The notes below the pieces were generated by a model that had not been told where the DNA came from, did not search any database, and saw only the letters and a list, made by a program, of their open reading frames with translations. A program made the position numbers and the translations under genes. This document shows positions 1 to 10,329 of a stretch of 64,000 bases of DNA, piece after piece. Position 1 is the stretch's first letter; each line of letters starts with the position of its first letter. The DNA comes from Macrocybe gigantea (taxonomy: Eukaryota > Basidiomycota > Agaricomycetes > Agaricales > Callistosporiaceae): assembly GCA_011319805.1 (NCBI GenBank), contig SJRY01000060.1, forward strand, positions 1 through 64,000. The letters are read 5' to 3'.

Positions 1-35
1 CTACTAGGAGAAGATCACTAGTTCAGCACAACAAC

Positions 36-2635
36 ATCTACAACATAAGCTTAAGATCCAAATGCATCTGCCATCTGTGGAAATAGTGCTTGTACCACTC
101 CACCGCCTCTTCAGGCTTCTCCTTCCGATCAGACGGGAGCTGTTCTTCAAGATACAACCTTTGATGCTGAATTACCAGTTCAAACACCACGTTGCAACTG
201 GACTGCCAAAGCTCGGGATTATAAGATTCGATGTGCTTCAGAAATTGCAGGCAGGCGACCTTCTTCTCGTAGCACTGCTCGTACGATGGTGCATGAAACG
301 AGTCGAAATGAGAGTGGACTTCCTCAATCCCATTATACCTGGCGAGAACCCAAAACAGAACCCAGATGAACGATTCTGCATCATGCTTGTACATCCTCGG
401 AATCTGCCCTGAAAGACCGTCATCGCTAAGCAAATCAATCGCCATGAAGGCCATCGTGCCCATTCGAGCATGGCCAATATTGACAGACCTGCCCCGTAAA
501 CGTGCAAGGTCAAAGTCATTCAACTTGCCAATGTTTTCAACAGGGTCCCATAGCAGGTTGCTAAGACTTATATCACCATGTTCAATTCCATGTAGCCAAA
601 GGCGGTAATGACCTGTAAGAATCAATCAAAATCATGAAAGAGGTGACTAATTGAACATACATCGGAAGAGCTTCCAAAATTCCGCCTCGAAGACATCTGT
701 TCCCTTTTTAAATGCCATCACAAATTTTTCGTACTTGACGAACACGATGAGGCGTGGGAGTCGAGCACTGTTTGTTTTATCTTCGGAGAACAGATTCAAA
801 TCATGTCGTATGCGGTCGGTAGCGAAATCATTAAAATCCATGTGACAGATGATAGTCGGCAAATGGCCTCGTATATCCGGTTCTTTATCTTCCAATTTCG
901 TAGCCTCTTGAATGATCTCGGCTTCACTGACTCTAGCGTGCTCTGGAAAGTAGGCCTTCAAAACCAGTCCCTCCCTCCGTCTCCATCAGATTTCTTCCGA
1001 GCGCCATATACAAAGGTCCGCGGCGACCATGCAATGAATAAGAGGTACGGAATCGAGTGTCAGAATTGATCATGATCTCAATTGCCACTTGATTGAATCC
1101 AGTGACGGGAAATGTGAGCGCTTTGGACGAGTCGGAAAGTGCATCACGGAGCTCTGTGATCACACCCCATTCCACTTCGGTAAATCGTTGAAAGGCGAGA
1201 AGTAGGATGCCAAAATAGGCAGATTGTTAATCATGTCGAGTCCATATGTCTGGATGGATCCTTCGCTGTCATAGTACCACAAATGAATGACCGGGCCTGT
1301 AAGTGAATATATGAACCACAAACGATGAACTGAGTAAAAATCAAATGCTACCATTGAAAATCATATTGACCGTATGTGAGATAGCAGGTGAGGATGAATG
1401 GCGTGCCGTAGCATAGCTTGCAATCCGGAACATTGGTAGATCCCAGGCCATTGATGCGCTTGTAGTTGAGGTCATGCTGTCATCGCTCCCTGCCTTACTG
1501 TTAGAAAAAGAGTGATGCAGACTTGACAGAACCTACATGTGCGTCTCTCCTGCTTAGCCTCCTTCTGCGCTTCTCGGAAATCTTGTGGAGGAATTTTCTT
1601 GATGACGTTAGTATAGTCCGGCGATGGCGGTGAGAAATCGGATTTTTGCTGATTTTACCCTCCACGGCGCATAGCACTTTGTCCCATGTCAGGTCGACAG
1701 ACGATGGCATTACTGAGTTGTTTGTTGAGTCCTGTGACCATGTGTCACTATCATCATCCGTCTCACCAAGACAGATCACTGTCTATGCTAACGATGTAAC
1801 CCGAGGGGTTATGTTTTGAGCTGACAATGACAATGGCCGGCGAGAATTGAGTATTGTCGGTAGTCGTCCCTTCAGTGATGTTGCAGAAGAATTTTATGTC
1901 TAGAACAGATGGATCACGTAGACCGCAGATCCATATCTTGCGTAAAATGTCGAGCAGGCGATTGCAGATGCTAACAAAATGTGCGTATTCTGCTCTGTCG
2001 GGTGACGCTTGCGTGCTGTAAATGTGTTAATGAAGCGTTCAGCAGTTTTCAGTTGCGAATCCAATGGAGCTCACAAAGCCTCAATATCCTTCACCAGTTC
2101 ATTGTATGCAGCACCGCTGTTAACGAGAGCTTTCGTCACGGCCTGAAAACAATCCTGTAGCAGCAGCTCCGTGTCACGCTGCTCGCCATCCTTCAAGCAT
2201 CGCTTCAGCAACGCTTTCAGCATCAACTGCACTTCACACTGTCGATAATGCTCAGCGTCATCCGAAAATAAGCCCCACGCTCCGTACCCATACAGCTGGA
2301 CGGAAAGATTCAACCTGAGGTGTACGTCTTCAGTTGATTCGAGTACTTACCCGAATAGTTAAGAATTCTCGTGTAACACGCAGACCTCAGTACGGGATAC
2401 GATGGGGAGTTTTTGCACGGAATTTCTGGGCTGAAGTCGTACACCTGGCGACACGTAAGTGGAGTCAGTGGGTCACGCGATCGTCTTGTGACTTGCAGTT
2501 TGTGCTCATGTGATGAAGAGTCTACTTATAAGTGGCAGTTTTCTTCATTTTCATTGTCATTTAACAAATTATCAGCTTTGTATCCACAATCCCCGCGTCG
2601 TATAGTGAGCCTGCGCGCTGGCGTTTCGTTGCGTG
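36..2635 (-). repeat. Left arm of a 2.6-kb inverted duplication
   Basis: This stretch matches the reverse complement of about 10330-12935 almost end to end, including the FunK1 coding region, its introns and roughly 350 bp upstream of it. Similarity starts just after the kinase stop codon near position 38 and fades near 2630, after a shared GGCGTTTCGT motif. The arms differ by scattered substitutions and small indels, so the duplication is not very recent. The spacer between arms is about 7.7 kb and carries three genes. Confidence 0.85.
38..2313 (-). pseudogene. FunK1-type fungal protein kinase, frameshifted copy
   Basis: This is the left copy of a FunK1 (fungal-specific kinase-like) gene. 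The kinase C-lobe is clear at 38-607: catalytic loop EHGDISLSNLLWD with the HxD Asp present, then NDFDLARL in the DFG position and GTMAFMAIDLL in the activation segment. Compared with the right copy (10662-12933), it carries five frame-changing indels: minus 2 near 1770, minus 1 near 1640, minus 1 near 1213, plus 2 near 1022 and minus 1 near 972. The first of these brings a TGA into frame after DLSW. The shifts cancel pairwise, so long open pieces survive in several frames. The N-terminal exon (2071-2313) is longer than in the right copy. I call it a pseudogene because no plausible splicing removes all the breaks. Confidence 0.75.
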
Positions 2636-3984
2636 CATCGATGATTGGAGCACCCTAGCGCTTCGTTCCCCGCCGGGCCTGTGTTGCTGCATAGAGGCAA
2701 TGTCGCGGACGCTGTTGGCTGATGCCTAACCAAGATCGGTAACAGCCTGATCACAATAAACGAAGAACGAGGCCCAGCATGTCTCCAACCGCTTGGTAGA
2801 TATTATCCAAGAAGCGATAAAAAAAGCGCCCAAACGCACCCAACTTCGTCCCTATCCAGTGTAAATTTTGCGAGTTTGGCAAGGCGCTTGGAGTAGTCAT
2901 CCTCGATGGCGGCTCTTCAGAATCAGATCGTTCTTCGAGTCGAATCGGCGGACCGTGGACGGGCTCACCTCTCTTTCCAGAATGTCGAATTGCGACCTGC
3001 TCTTGTTGTAGCATGCCTGTCTGTCTGCCAATGCATGTGTTTCTTGCCCGATATTCTTTCCCCAATTGTTCCGAGAATCTCTGTTATCGATCAAGGACTG
3101 GTTGTAGCGTGTATCTTTCTGATTCATTGCCAGACGAACAATCGTCGACTTTTGCGTGCATGGAAAGTCACATGCAGGACATGAAATGATAAATCGGACA
3201 CGAGTGTCGGATAATCAGATCCCAAAACCTTCGGTTTGTTAGTTCGCTAGCTTGACACCACGGACCCGCCCGTGGCCATGTCCATGAGATTTTTATGCAC
3301 GCCGGACCTTGCGGAGATGGAGGTTGTGCCATCACATTGCGCTGCTAAGCTTGATTTGGCGAGGCTGCAACCCAGCAGGGTCGTTGCGAGATTCTGTCCA
3401 GCTGATCAGCTTTGAGAGCCATCTTCTTGGCCGTCTGCCCGTGCTACCGTGCCAGGCTGCATAATCCCGTTTGACGGACAGGGGTGGATGCTGCCAGGTT
3501 GGCATATTTGGCAGCGAGATGGCTCGCAGGTCCTCTTTGTTTCTTCCTTCCTTCCTCCCCTCTGTCCCGTTTGAGCATCAGCACAGCCCTCTTCGAGTCC
3601 GACGAGCTCGTCCCTCGCCAATTCAACATCTCCGAGCATATCGAGCCGCCGAGTCATTTTCAAACCCCCCTTGTGTTTGTATTGAGTCGGACTCGGACCC
3701 GGAAGCAGGCGGACAAAATCGCGCACTGAAACATTTCTTGCAGGAATTTTTGCGTTCTGCTGTCTCAGCTTGCCACGAGTTGGCCTTAGGACGGAAGATT
3801 TCGTTTTTATTCCCTGGATCCGTGCCTTGTTTTGTCCTTTTTCTGCTTGGGCCACGCGCAAGACTTTAAAGCCCTTCCCCTTCTCCCAATCCGCCGAATC
3901 AGATTCTCCCGGCCTCCCTCTCTCCCTCTCCCATTATCCAAATTACCGGACTCTTCGTCGTCTAGAATCCACACCCTTGTCCTC
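2636..3984. other. Intergenic region, no gene recognised
   Basis: Open frames exist on both strands (for example minus strand 3406-3861), but none resembles a known family and none has convincing splice structure. From about 3900 to 3960 the plus strand is rich in CCTCTC pyrimidine motifs, as expected just upstream of a basidiomycete start codon, which fits the small gene at 3985. Confidence 0.4.
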
Positions 3985-4245
3985 ATGCGCGCCGCCGTCT
4001 CGCTGTACGAGCACCCGCAACTGTCCGATTCGGACGTCTGGCCGAAAGATCCTCAAGCGAGGAAAACATGCGTTTATTCCTTCCTAGGCGTCCTCTCGCT
4101 CGCCGCAGCGTCCACGCTCGCGGCGTACCGCTATACGGGCTACGGGCAGTCACTGCAACAATGGTGGGTCCGTGCACTTTCCACTACCGATTCGACTTGC
4201 CGCCCGCAACCCGGGTCTGATTTCTGCTCTTCTTTTACCCTTTAG
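3985..4245 (+). CDS. Small hypothetical single-pass membrane protein
   Basis: An ATG at 3985 opens an 86-residue frame starting MRAAVSLYEHPQLSDSDVWP. Residues about 27-45 (TCVYSFLGVLSLAAASTLAA) form one hydrophobic segment that could span a membrane. A possible intron starts at GTGGGT (about 4163) and ends at TTTAG (4246). If it is spliced the reading frame ends at once with TGA after QSLQQ, giving a product of about 59 residues instead. The start follows a pyrimidine-rich leader typical of fungal promoters. I do not recognise the family and no function is proposed; the whole call may be wrong. Confidence 0.3.
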   Translation: MRAAVSLYEHPQLSDSDVWPKDPQARKTCVYSFLGVLSLAAASTLAAYRYTGYGQSLQQWWVRALSTTDSTCRPQPGSDFCSSFTL

Positions 4246-5222
4246 ACACTGCAGGCCGCGTTTGTAGGCAACACATCGATATAGCCCGTGCAGCCGACAG
4301 CATGGCTGCCTCCCCCCTTTCACATCGACGGAGCTGACTGCTCTATCCATCTGCAACTTGGATTTCCTTCCCCTGCGGCTTCAACGGACAGACAGGTGTA
4401 CATCATATGTGTAGCTAATGCGATCGTGGGGGCTTCTCCGATGGCACGCATTTCTATCTCTTCCTTCATTATGACATAACGATCTCCGTCGCACCCGGCA
4501 TTCTGCTACTCCCCTCCCTTCTCTTCCTTTCCCGTATCTCAGCTACATCACGACTCTTACAATTCCCTGTAGTATTCCTTTTTCTTCCTTCCTTGCCCGT
4601 TTCTTCCTCGCACTCGGTCATTGTACTTTTACCAGCCTCTTGCTATTGCAATTGTCGTATCCTAATGTCGTTTGTTCTCCTGCCTAGTGTCCGCCGGTGC
4701 AGAAAACTTTGACTGATCGACACACGAAGAACGACGGAACAGAAAAGAAAAGGAAAGACGATCGGATCATCATTTCAATTGCTGTTTTTCATTAACTCAT
4801 CGTACGCCGCGATGTGCGTAATGGTATAGATCGGAATGTGGGGTAAATGACATACTCGATACTTGGCTGTGACGAGAATGGGATAGGCTGGGGCTGGGGA
4901 GGGTTGTCTGAACTGAACTTCATGTGGCCTGTTCGGCTCGTAGACTGCTTCGGAGACAATTCACCTGCAGTCAAGAAACTTGGCCATGAGTTTGCAGTTA
5001 CATATCCGCGATCGAACTGGGAAAGGTTATCTATCGCCCATGATCATGGTTGCATATAGTTGATTTGAAGACTGTTGTCTGGCTGTACGCAGCATGCGCA
5101 CACAACTTTCAGAGACCGCCGATTGCATTGAGAATACAGCAGGCGAAATGCGTTGTAATCCAAGTGCGGAGGAGCAGGGTACCACTAGAAAGAAGAGGGA
5201 AAAAAAGCAACCAGACGGAGAT
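4246..5222. other. Intergenic region, pyrimidine-rich stretch, no gene recognised
   Basis: Positions 4500-4690 are dominated by C and T on the plus strand (TTCCTTTCCC, TTTTTCTTCC), which would suit an untranslated region. The rest holds only short unmatched open frames. The last part is the 3' flank of the minus-strand coatomer gene. Confidence 0.4.
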
Positions 5223-5840
5223 CTATAGCTGTCCTATCCTCTGCTGCATCTTTTCTTTGACGGTCTGGTATGCGCTTATGATGGTCTGCTCGTTGATGAC
5301 GATCTCGGTTGTGTCGGGCCGTGGTCTGCTGACGCGCGATGCGATGGCTGCGGCATCTGTGTCCATGATGATTCTGCAGAAACAAAGGGTGTGTGAGCAA
5401 CAAGGGGCTCCCGCACGATAGCGCACGACGCACCCGTCGTCGATGGTCTCGTCGAGACACAGCAGGACGAGATCGAGGTTCTCGAGTATGCCGCGCTTCT
5501 CAAGCGAGTTTCGGAGGAGGAGCGAGAGCGCATCGGTCAGCGAGCCGAGCGCGACGGAGAGCATGAGCTCGTTCTCGAGCGGGCTGGCGATGAGGTAGAA
5601 TATCACGTCGAGCGAGTGCTTGTACACGGCGAGGTGCGAGTCGTAGAGGATAACGTCTCCTCCCGGCTTTTTCGTCTTTTGCCAGAGTCCCTTTTCGAAC
5701 GCTTTTTGCTCCTTGAGGGCGAGGAACTCTTTGGACTCGCCGAGTGGGTGACCCTTGGGCCGGTAGTACTTTGCGAGGACGCGGTGGCCCTCCGAGTCGA
5801 GCACAATGAAGGCCTGGACGCTGTATAATGACAAGTTCAT
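5223..5840 (-). CDS. RET3: Coatomer subunit zeta (COPI coat)
   Basis: This encodes the zeta subunit of the COPI coat, which pairs with gamma-COP in the F-subcomplex and acts in Golgi-to-ER and intra-Golgi vesicle transport. The protein starts MNLSLYSVQAFIVLDSEGHR and is 185 residues, close to the family norm of about 180-200. It shows the longin-like fold pattern of small adaptor chains: LAKYY after the first strands, then SLDVIFYLIAS and LLCLDETIDDG. A 60-nt intron (5374-5433, GTGCGT to CTGCAG) interrupts the gene exactly between DETIDDG and IIMDTDAAAIASRVS, and splicing restores the conserved sequence. It ends MQQRIGQL. It is transcribed divergently from the NIF3-like gene with only 148 bp between the start codons. 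Confidence 0.93.
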   Translation of the reverse strand: MNLSLYSVQAFIVLDSEGHRVLAKYYRPKGHPLGESKEFLALKEQKAFEKGLWQKTKKPGGDVILYDSHLAVYKHSLDVIFYLIASPLENELMLSVALGSLTDALSLLLRNSLEKRGILENLDLVLLCLDETIDDGCVVRYRAGAPCCSHTLCFCRIIMDTDAAAIASRVSRPRPDTTEIVINEQTIISAYQTVKEKMQQRIGQL

Positions 5841-5988
5841 CTGCTCGCACACATGAAGAGCAGTAGAATGTCAGCTAATTGCACGGAGACCGGCGACGGT
5901 GCTTACGGTCTTTCAGCAGAGACGCTTGCTTACACGTTAACGTCGCTGACAGCTCGGAATCAGGTGCGGAGTTCGGAATGTCACACTG

Positions 5989-6469
5989 ATGTCCGTCTTA
6001 CGCTACAAGCTCGTCTTTTTCTCCCCGCAGCAGAACACGCGCGCCATTTTGAAGCATCTGTTCGAGACATTTCCGCAGGAGCTCGGTAAGATCGGGCTGT
6101 ATGAACATTGCGCGTTCGTCACGCGGGGCACTGGTGCGTTGGCTCTTGCGTTTCGCTCGAGCGATCTTTTTTCTTCTTTCTTACTTGGATCTATAAAGGT
6201 CAGTTCAGACCAGGTGCGGAGGCAAGGCCTGCTATCGGACAGCCCGGAGAGCTGGAGTATGTCGAGGAGGATCGGGTGGAGTTGGTTGTTAATGATAAGG
6301 GGAATAAGGCAGAGGTGAGGAAGGCCATTCAGGAGCTCAGAAAGGTTGGTATTCTGTACTTTCACCCTCTCATCTGCGCTTGGGATGCAAGGACTTTAGT
6401 AATTGCCGTCCCAAGGTGCATCCATATGAGGAGGTCGCGTATGATGTGTACAAGCTCGAAAATCTATGA
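5989..6469 (+). CDS. NIF3/YqfO-type small protein (PII-like CutA1-related domain)
   Basis: Three exons (5989-6133, 6199-6344, 6416-6469) give a 114-residue protein starting MSVLRYKLVFFSPQQNTRAI. It matches the stand-alone form of the middle domain found in NGG1-interacting factor 3 / bacterial YqfO proteins. The hallmarks are YKLVFF at the N-terminus, GLYEHCAFVTRGTGQFRPG, the LEYVEEDRVELVV strand and the closing VHPYEEVAYDVYKLENL. All three splice joins are needed to restore these motifs and all phases fit. In larger relatives this domain sits inside a metal-binding NIF3 protein; the isolated domain has no established function that I can state. The start follows a divergent promoter shared with the coatomer zeta gene. 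Confidence 0.85.
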
Positions 6470-7239
6470 ACACTTTTCGGAATCACCCTCCGCTATGCTG
6501 GAATGATTATTCATACGATGAGAAAACGTTGAAATGCATATGCTCCTTTTTCCTTAATCCTCATTCGCGCCGTGATCAGTCTGATCATGCTGAATCGCGC
6601 ATGCCGTTCATCAATGCCATTTGAGCGGCTGACGAACAGTGAGGAACGTGCAAGGCGGAAAGGAGCAAAGTCGCGTAGTGCGGCTTGACGTTGGACACCG
6701 AGGCAACCGTGGTATGCAAAGCGAGCGTTGACGTGTCTTTGTATTCAGACCTCTATCAGACCGTGTTATCGTGTTATCAGCAAGTCCGTGCGACGATATC
6801 ACAGACCAGAACGTCGAGCGAGATGAGACGGCTGCAGCGATAGTCGCGATCCGGAGGCTATGCGTTGTGCGCTAGAGGTGCATATGGGTAGCCGGTACGT
6901 GACGAGCGAACGTGCTGATCAGCATCAAACATGTCAACGGTCGTTCATTTCTCTTTTTCCACCCGCTCTACTTACGGCACCGTCGCACCATTGCATGAGC
7001 CGGCGCCGTTCCTCGACGCGTGAACCCATCAAGATCTCTAACCCAACTGTCAGAGCCTAAGCAGAAATGGCTCAGGCGCATATAAAAAGCCGAGTGCGGT
7101 CAAGCGGCCGGGAGTGCTTCCAGCAGCTGGAGCAGAACACACCCAGAAAACGGCTTTTGTGTCGGGAGACTAGGTATCCCGGTGGGTTCAAGCTCGCAAG
7201 GATCTGGGCTAGTGCTATAACGCTTCTTTTGACTCTTCA
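6470..7239. other. Intergenic region with the metallophosphatase promoter
   Basis: No coding feature is recognised. The 3' part holds the TATA box at 7081 that serves the downstream plus-strand gene. Confidence 0.4.
7081..7087 (+). promoter_or_regulatory. TATA box of the metallophosphatase gene
   Basis: TATAAAA lies about 150 bp upstream of the ATG at 7240, a usual distance for a fungal TATA element plus 5' leader. Confidence 0.55.
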
Positions 7240-10145
7240 ATGAAACTCGACGCGCATCTTGCATACTTGCTCGCCGCGCTGACCCTCGCCAAGGCGTGCG
7301 AGGACGGCCACGAACACGACCATGTCCACGACCACGCGCACGATCGCAGAGGCCCGCCCATCAGGCACCCCTTGACGGGCATCACCCCCCCGCTCGCCCG
7401 CTCGAGTGGGGCGACATCAACATCCTGCACACGACCGATACGCACGGCTGGCTGCTCGGCCACCAGAAGAAATCCGCCCCCGAGCCGAACTACAGGTGAG
7501 ATCGCGTTTTTCTGTTCCGCTGACCCCGTGCAGGCGTTGACTGCGCTGTTTCGTTTGGAAGCGGTGACTTTGGAGAGTTTGCTTCGTTCGTCGCGCACAT
7601 GAAAGAGGAAGCTATTGTTGAGTCGCCGTCTCTGTTTTCTCTTTTAAGAGTTCGAAAGCTGATGCTTTGGGATAAAGAAAAGGGATGTTGATCTCTTGTT
7701 GGTTGACTCTGGTGATCTGCACGATGGTGGGTAGAAGCTTGCGTTATCAAGTCGTTACGAATTATATGTGCGCCTAGGTACTGGGCTCGTCGATGGCTAT
7801 CCTCCTGGTGGCATCGACGCTCACGACGTGAGAAAACATCAATATATGCACTCGCACACGACTCTAATCGCGCATATGCACGACTCAGGCCAACGAGTTC
7901 TTCACGCAACTCCCCTACGACGTCCTCGCGATCGGAAACCACGAGCTGTACATCTACCAAAATGCTCTTGATATGTACGTTAGCGTGGCCTGGGATATAC
8001 TGATCTAACGAATTTCGTTTTCGGTTTTGTTTTGCAGGTACCACAATTTTGCACCCAAGTACAACGGCCGATACCTGTCTTCCAATGTGAACATCACTCT
8101 CACAGACAAGCATGGAAAGACTATCAGCACCCCGGTTGGAAGTGCGCTCTTTGCATACGTTCTGCTTTTCTAAGTGGTACTGAAGATCAAACGTTTTTAC
8201 CAGGCCGTTTCGCGAAATTCAAGACTCGCAAGTAGGGTGCTCCATAAATTTGTCTTGCTGTCTCCATTCTTAACGTCCTTTCTGACAAAAGAGGAAGAAA
8301 AGTCACATCTCTGGGTGTATTGTTCGACTTTACGGGAAACGACAAAAATACCACTGTCCAAAAGGTTGCCGATATGGTCAAGGAATCATGGGTGCGCGTT
8401 CAATAATCAAGTTCTTTCCTGTGCGCTCATTGATGTCGTGGTTGTTCGTAGTTTGCAGAAGCTATCAAGGAAGAGCCTGACCTGTTCTTGCTCGTGGGGT
8501 ACGTGTGATGTGCCTTGAACGTGGGTGATAGGTCGCGTTGACCGTGTGAGCGACCTCCAGCCATATGCCTGTTGCAAGGGATAATTGTGAGCTTCCGAGA
8601 TCATCCTATTTATTCGTGTTCGCTCATTCGGACCTGGGCATCCGCAGGGCCGCTGGTCTTTAACGCTGTCCGTGCCGTGCACCCGACGACACCTATCCTT
8701 ATCCTTGGCGGTATGTTGTCGTATCTTGCAAAAGACTGTCGTTGTACTGAGCCATTCATCATAGGCCATACCCACATACGTGATTGTTGTCGGTTTCCAA
8801 CTTGTCAAACTGCTGGTTTGATTACATGCTGATTTGGCGAATGCTGCAGTGCAGCTCGATGGAAGGTCCATGTCGCTGGAGAGTGGACGATACATGGAGA
8901 CCGTTGGTGAGCCAATTCACGCTCTTCTGCACGTAATTCTGACTCGAATTGCCCATCCTCAGGCTGGCTGAGTGCGTTCACCTGAATCAGCAAAATTGAA
9001 AATTTCCTCATATCCGTAGCTGCGAAGCTCGATAGGAAGGGAAGCACCAAGGACCTCGCGTTCACCAGGAGATACCTCGATGCGAACCGTGTCACCTACG
9101 AGGTGAGTGAGCCTCCCTCGATACTCACGCAGAAGCGTTGATTGTAGCCCGCAGTTCCACGCTGGCCGACATGACGTGAACTTTGACACGCCCAGGGGCA
9201 AGAGGATCACCAAAGGTCTGGGACGGCTCGCGGATGAGTTTGATCTGTCTTTCACCTTTGGAACTGCGCCGCACGATTTCACCCTTAGCCAGTGAGTTTT
9301 CTGGTTTGTTCCAGATGTCGTTTTCCTTGGATGCTGATGTTTATTAGATCTCCTTACCCCGGAAATAACTCGCTCTTGTCATTGTTTATCGAAAATGTGA
9401 GTTGTTCTAGTGGGTCGTTATTGACGATGCCTCTGACCGTTCCCAGGCTGCTCCCGTCGCACTCGCAATCAACAACACCCGCGCCTCGATTCCGAACATC
9501 ATGATCACCAACTCTGGCTCACAGCGCTTCGATATCTATGCGGGGCCCTTCACGAAGAACGACCAGCTGACGGCGTCGCCTTTTGCAGACGCGTTCCTCT
9601 ACATTCCCGACATCACGCTCGGCGTCGCGAAAAAAGTCCTCCCTGCGTTGAACGGCGAGGGCGCGAACAACAGGCGCAGCTTGCGGGACTATGAGGAGCG
9701 GATGTATGGGCTCGGGCACGTCGATCGCGTGTTCAGGCAGTGGCTTGAGGACATGGACAAGCGCGGAAATGGCGTCGAGAAGAGGGCTGCGGCGAATTTG
9801 ACACTCGGATACGTCACGCATGATGTGAGCGTCTTTGTCCTTGGGCTGATTCAGGTTGTGCTGATACGCGGGTTGGGACAGTCCTGCCCTGGGATCGGCG
9901 ACGACACAATCCACGCTCCGCTGCCATTCTTCTCTTCCCCGCCCTTCATCGGCTCCAAGGTCCCCGGCCTGCCGGACGACACGCCGATCGATCTTGTCTT
10001 TGTCGACTTTATCCAGGCACAGCTCATCGCGCTCCTGAACACGCTTCAGAGCGACAAGGTGTACACGACCGCGGACGCGAGGCAGTACAGCCCGATTTTG
10101 AGCAACGCCGTGCTCGGGTACTACGCCCAGGCGGCTTGGAATTGA
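7240..10145 (+). CDS. Secreted or vacuolar calcineurin-like metallophosphatase (5'-nucleotidase type, Smn1/YHR202W-like)
   Basis: Nineteen exons encode about 610-620 residues. The N-terminus is a signal peptide ([19 protein letters not shown]) followed by a His/Asp-rich stretch. The phosphoesterase metal motifs follow in order: [32 protein letters not shown] and LGGHTHIRD, so both metal sites look complete. A C-terminal domain typical of yeast YHR202W relatives follows ([13 protein letters not shown], then [19 protein letters not shown]). These proteins hydrolyse phosphate esters or nucleotides in the vacuole or outside the cell. Exon ends: 7495, 7616, 7726, 7827, 7974, 8141, 8231, 8391, 8498, 8586, 8710, 8788, 8906, 8971 (a 9-nt exon), 9102, 9291, 9396, 9824, 10145. 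All phases fit except in exon 1, where the signal-peptide frame and the HTTDTHGW frame differ by one base. This needs either one more C in the C7 run at 7385-7391 or a 41-nt intron at 7324-7364. Confidence 0.85.
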
Positions 10146-10329
10146 GTTGATAGATGAACTGACGTGGAGTCTCTAATTATTGTGGTAACAAGTACGTAGA
10201 ACGAAGAGCTCCGGCAAAAGATGAACACACGAGAAAAGCACTGATCAACCGAGTCCGTGAAAGGTAGAAGGTAGTCAAATTACTTTGCAACATGTTCGGG
10301 CAACATTTTCAATCATGGCAGCTGGAAAT

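Noticed and set aside
3406..3861. Minus-strand 151-codon frame
   Set aside because: No hydrophobic pattern, no family resemblance, overlaps equally long frames on the other strand.
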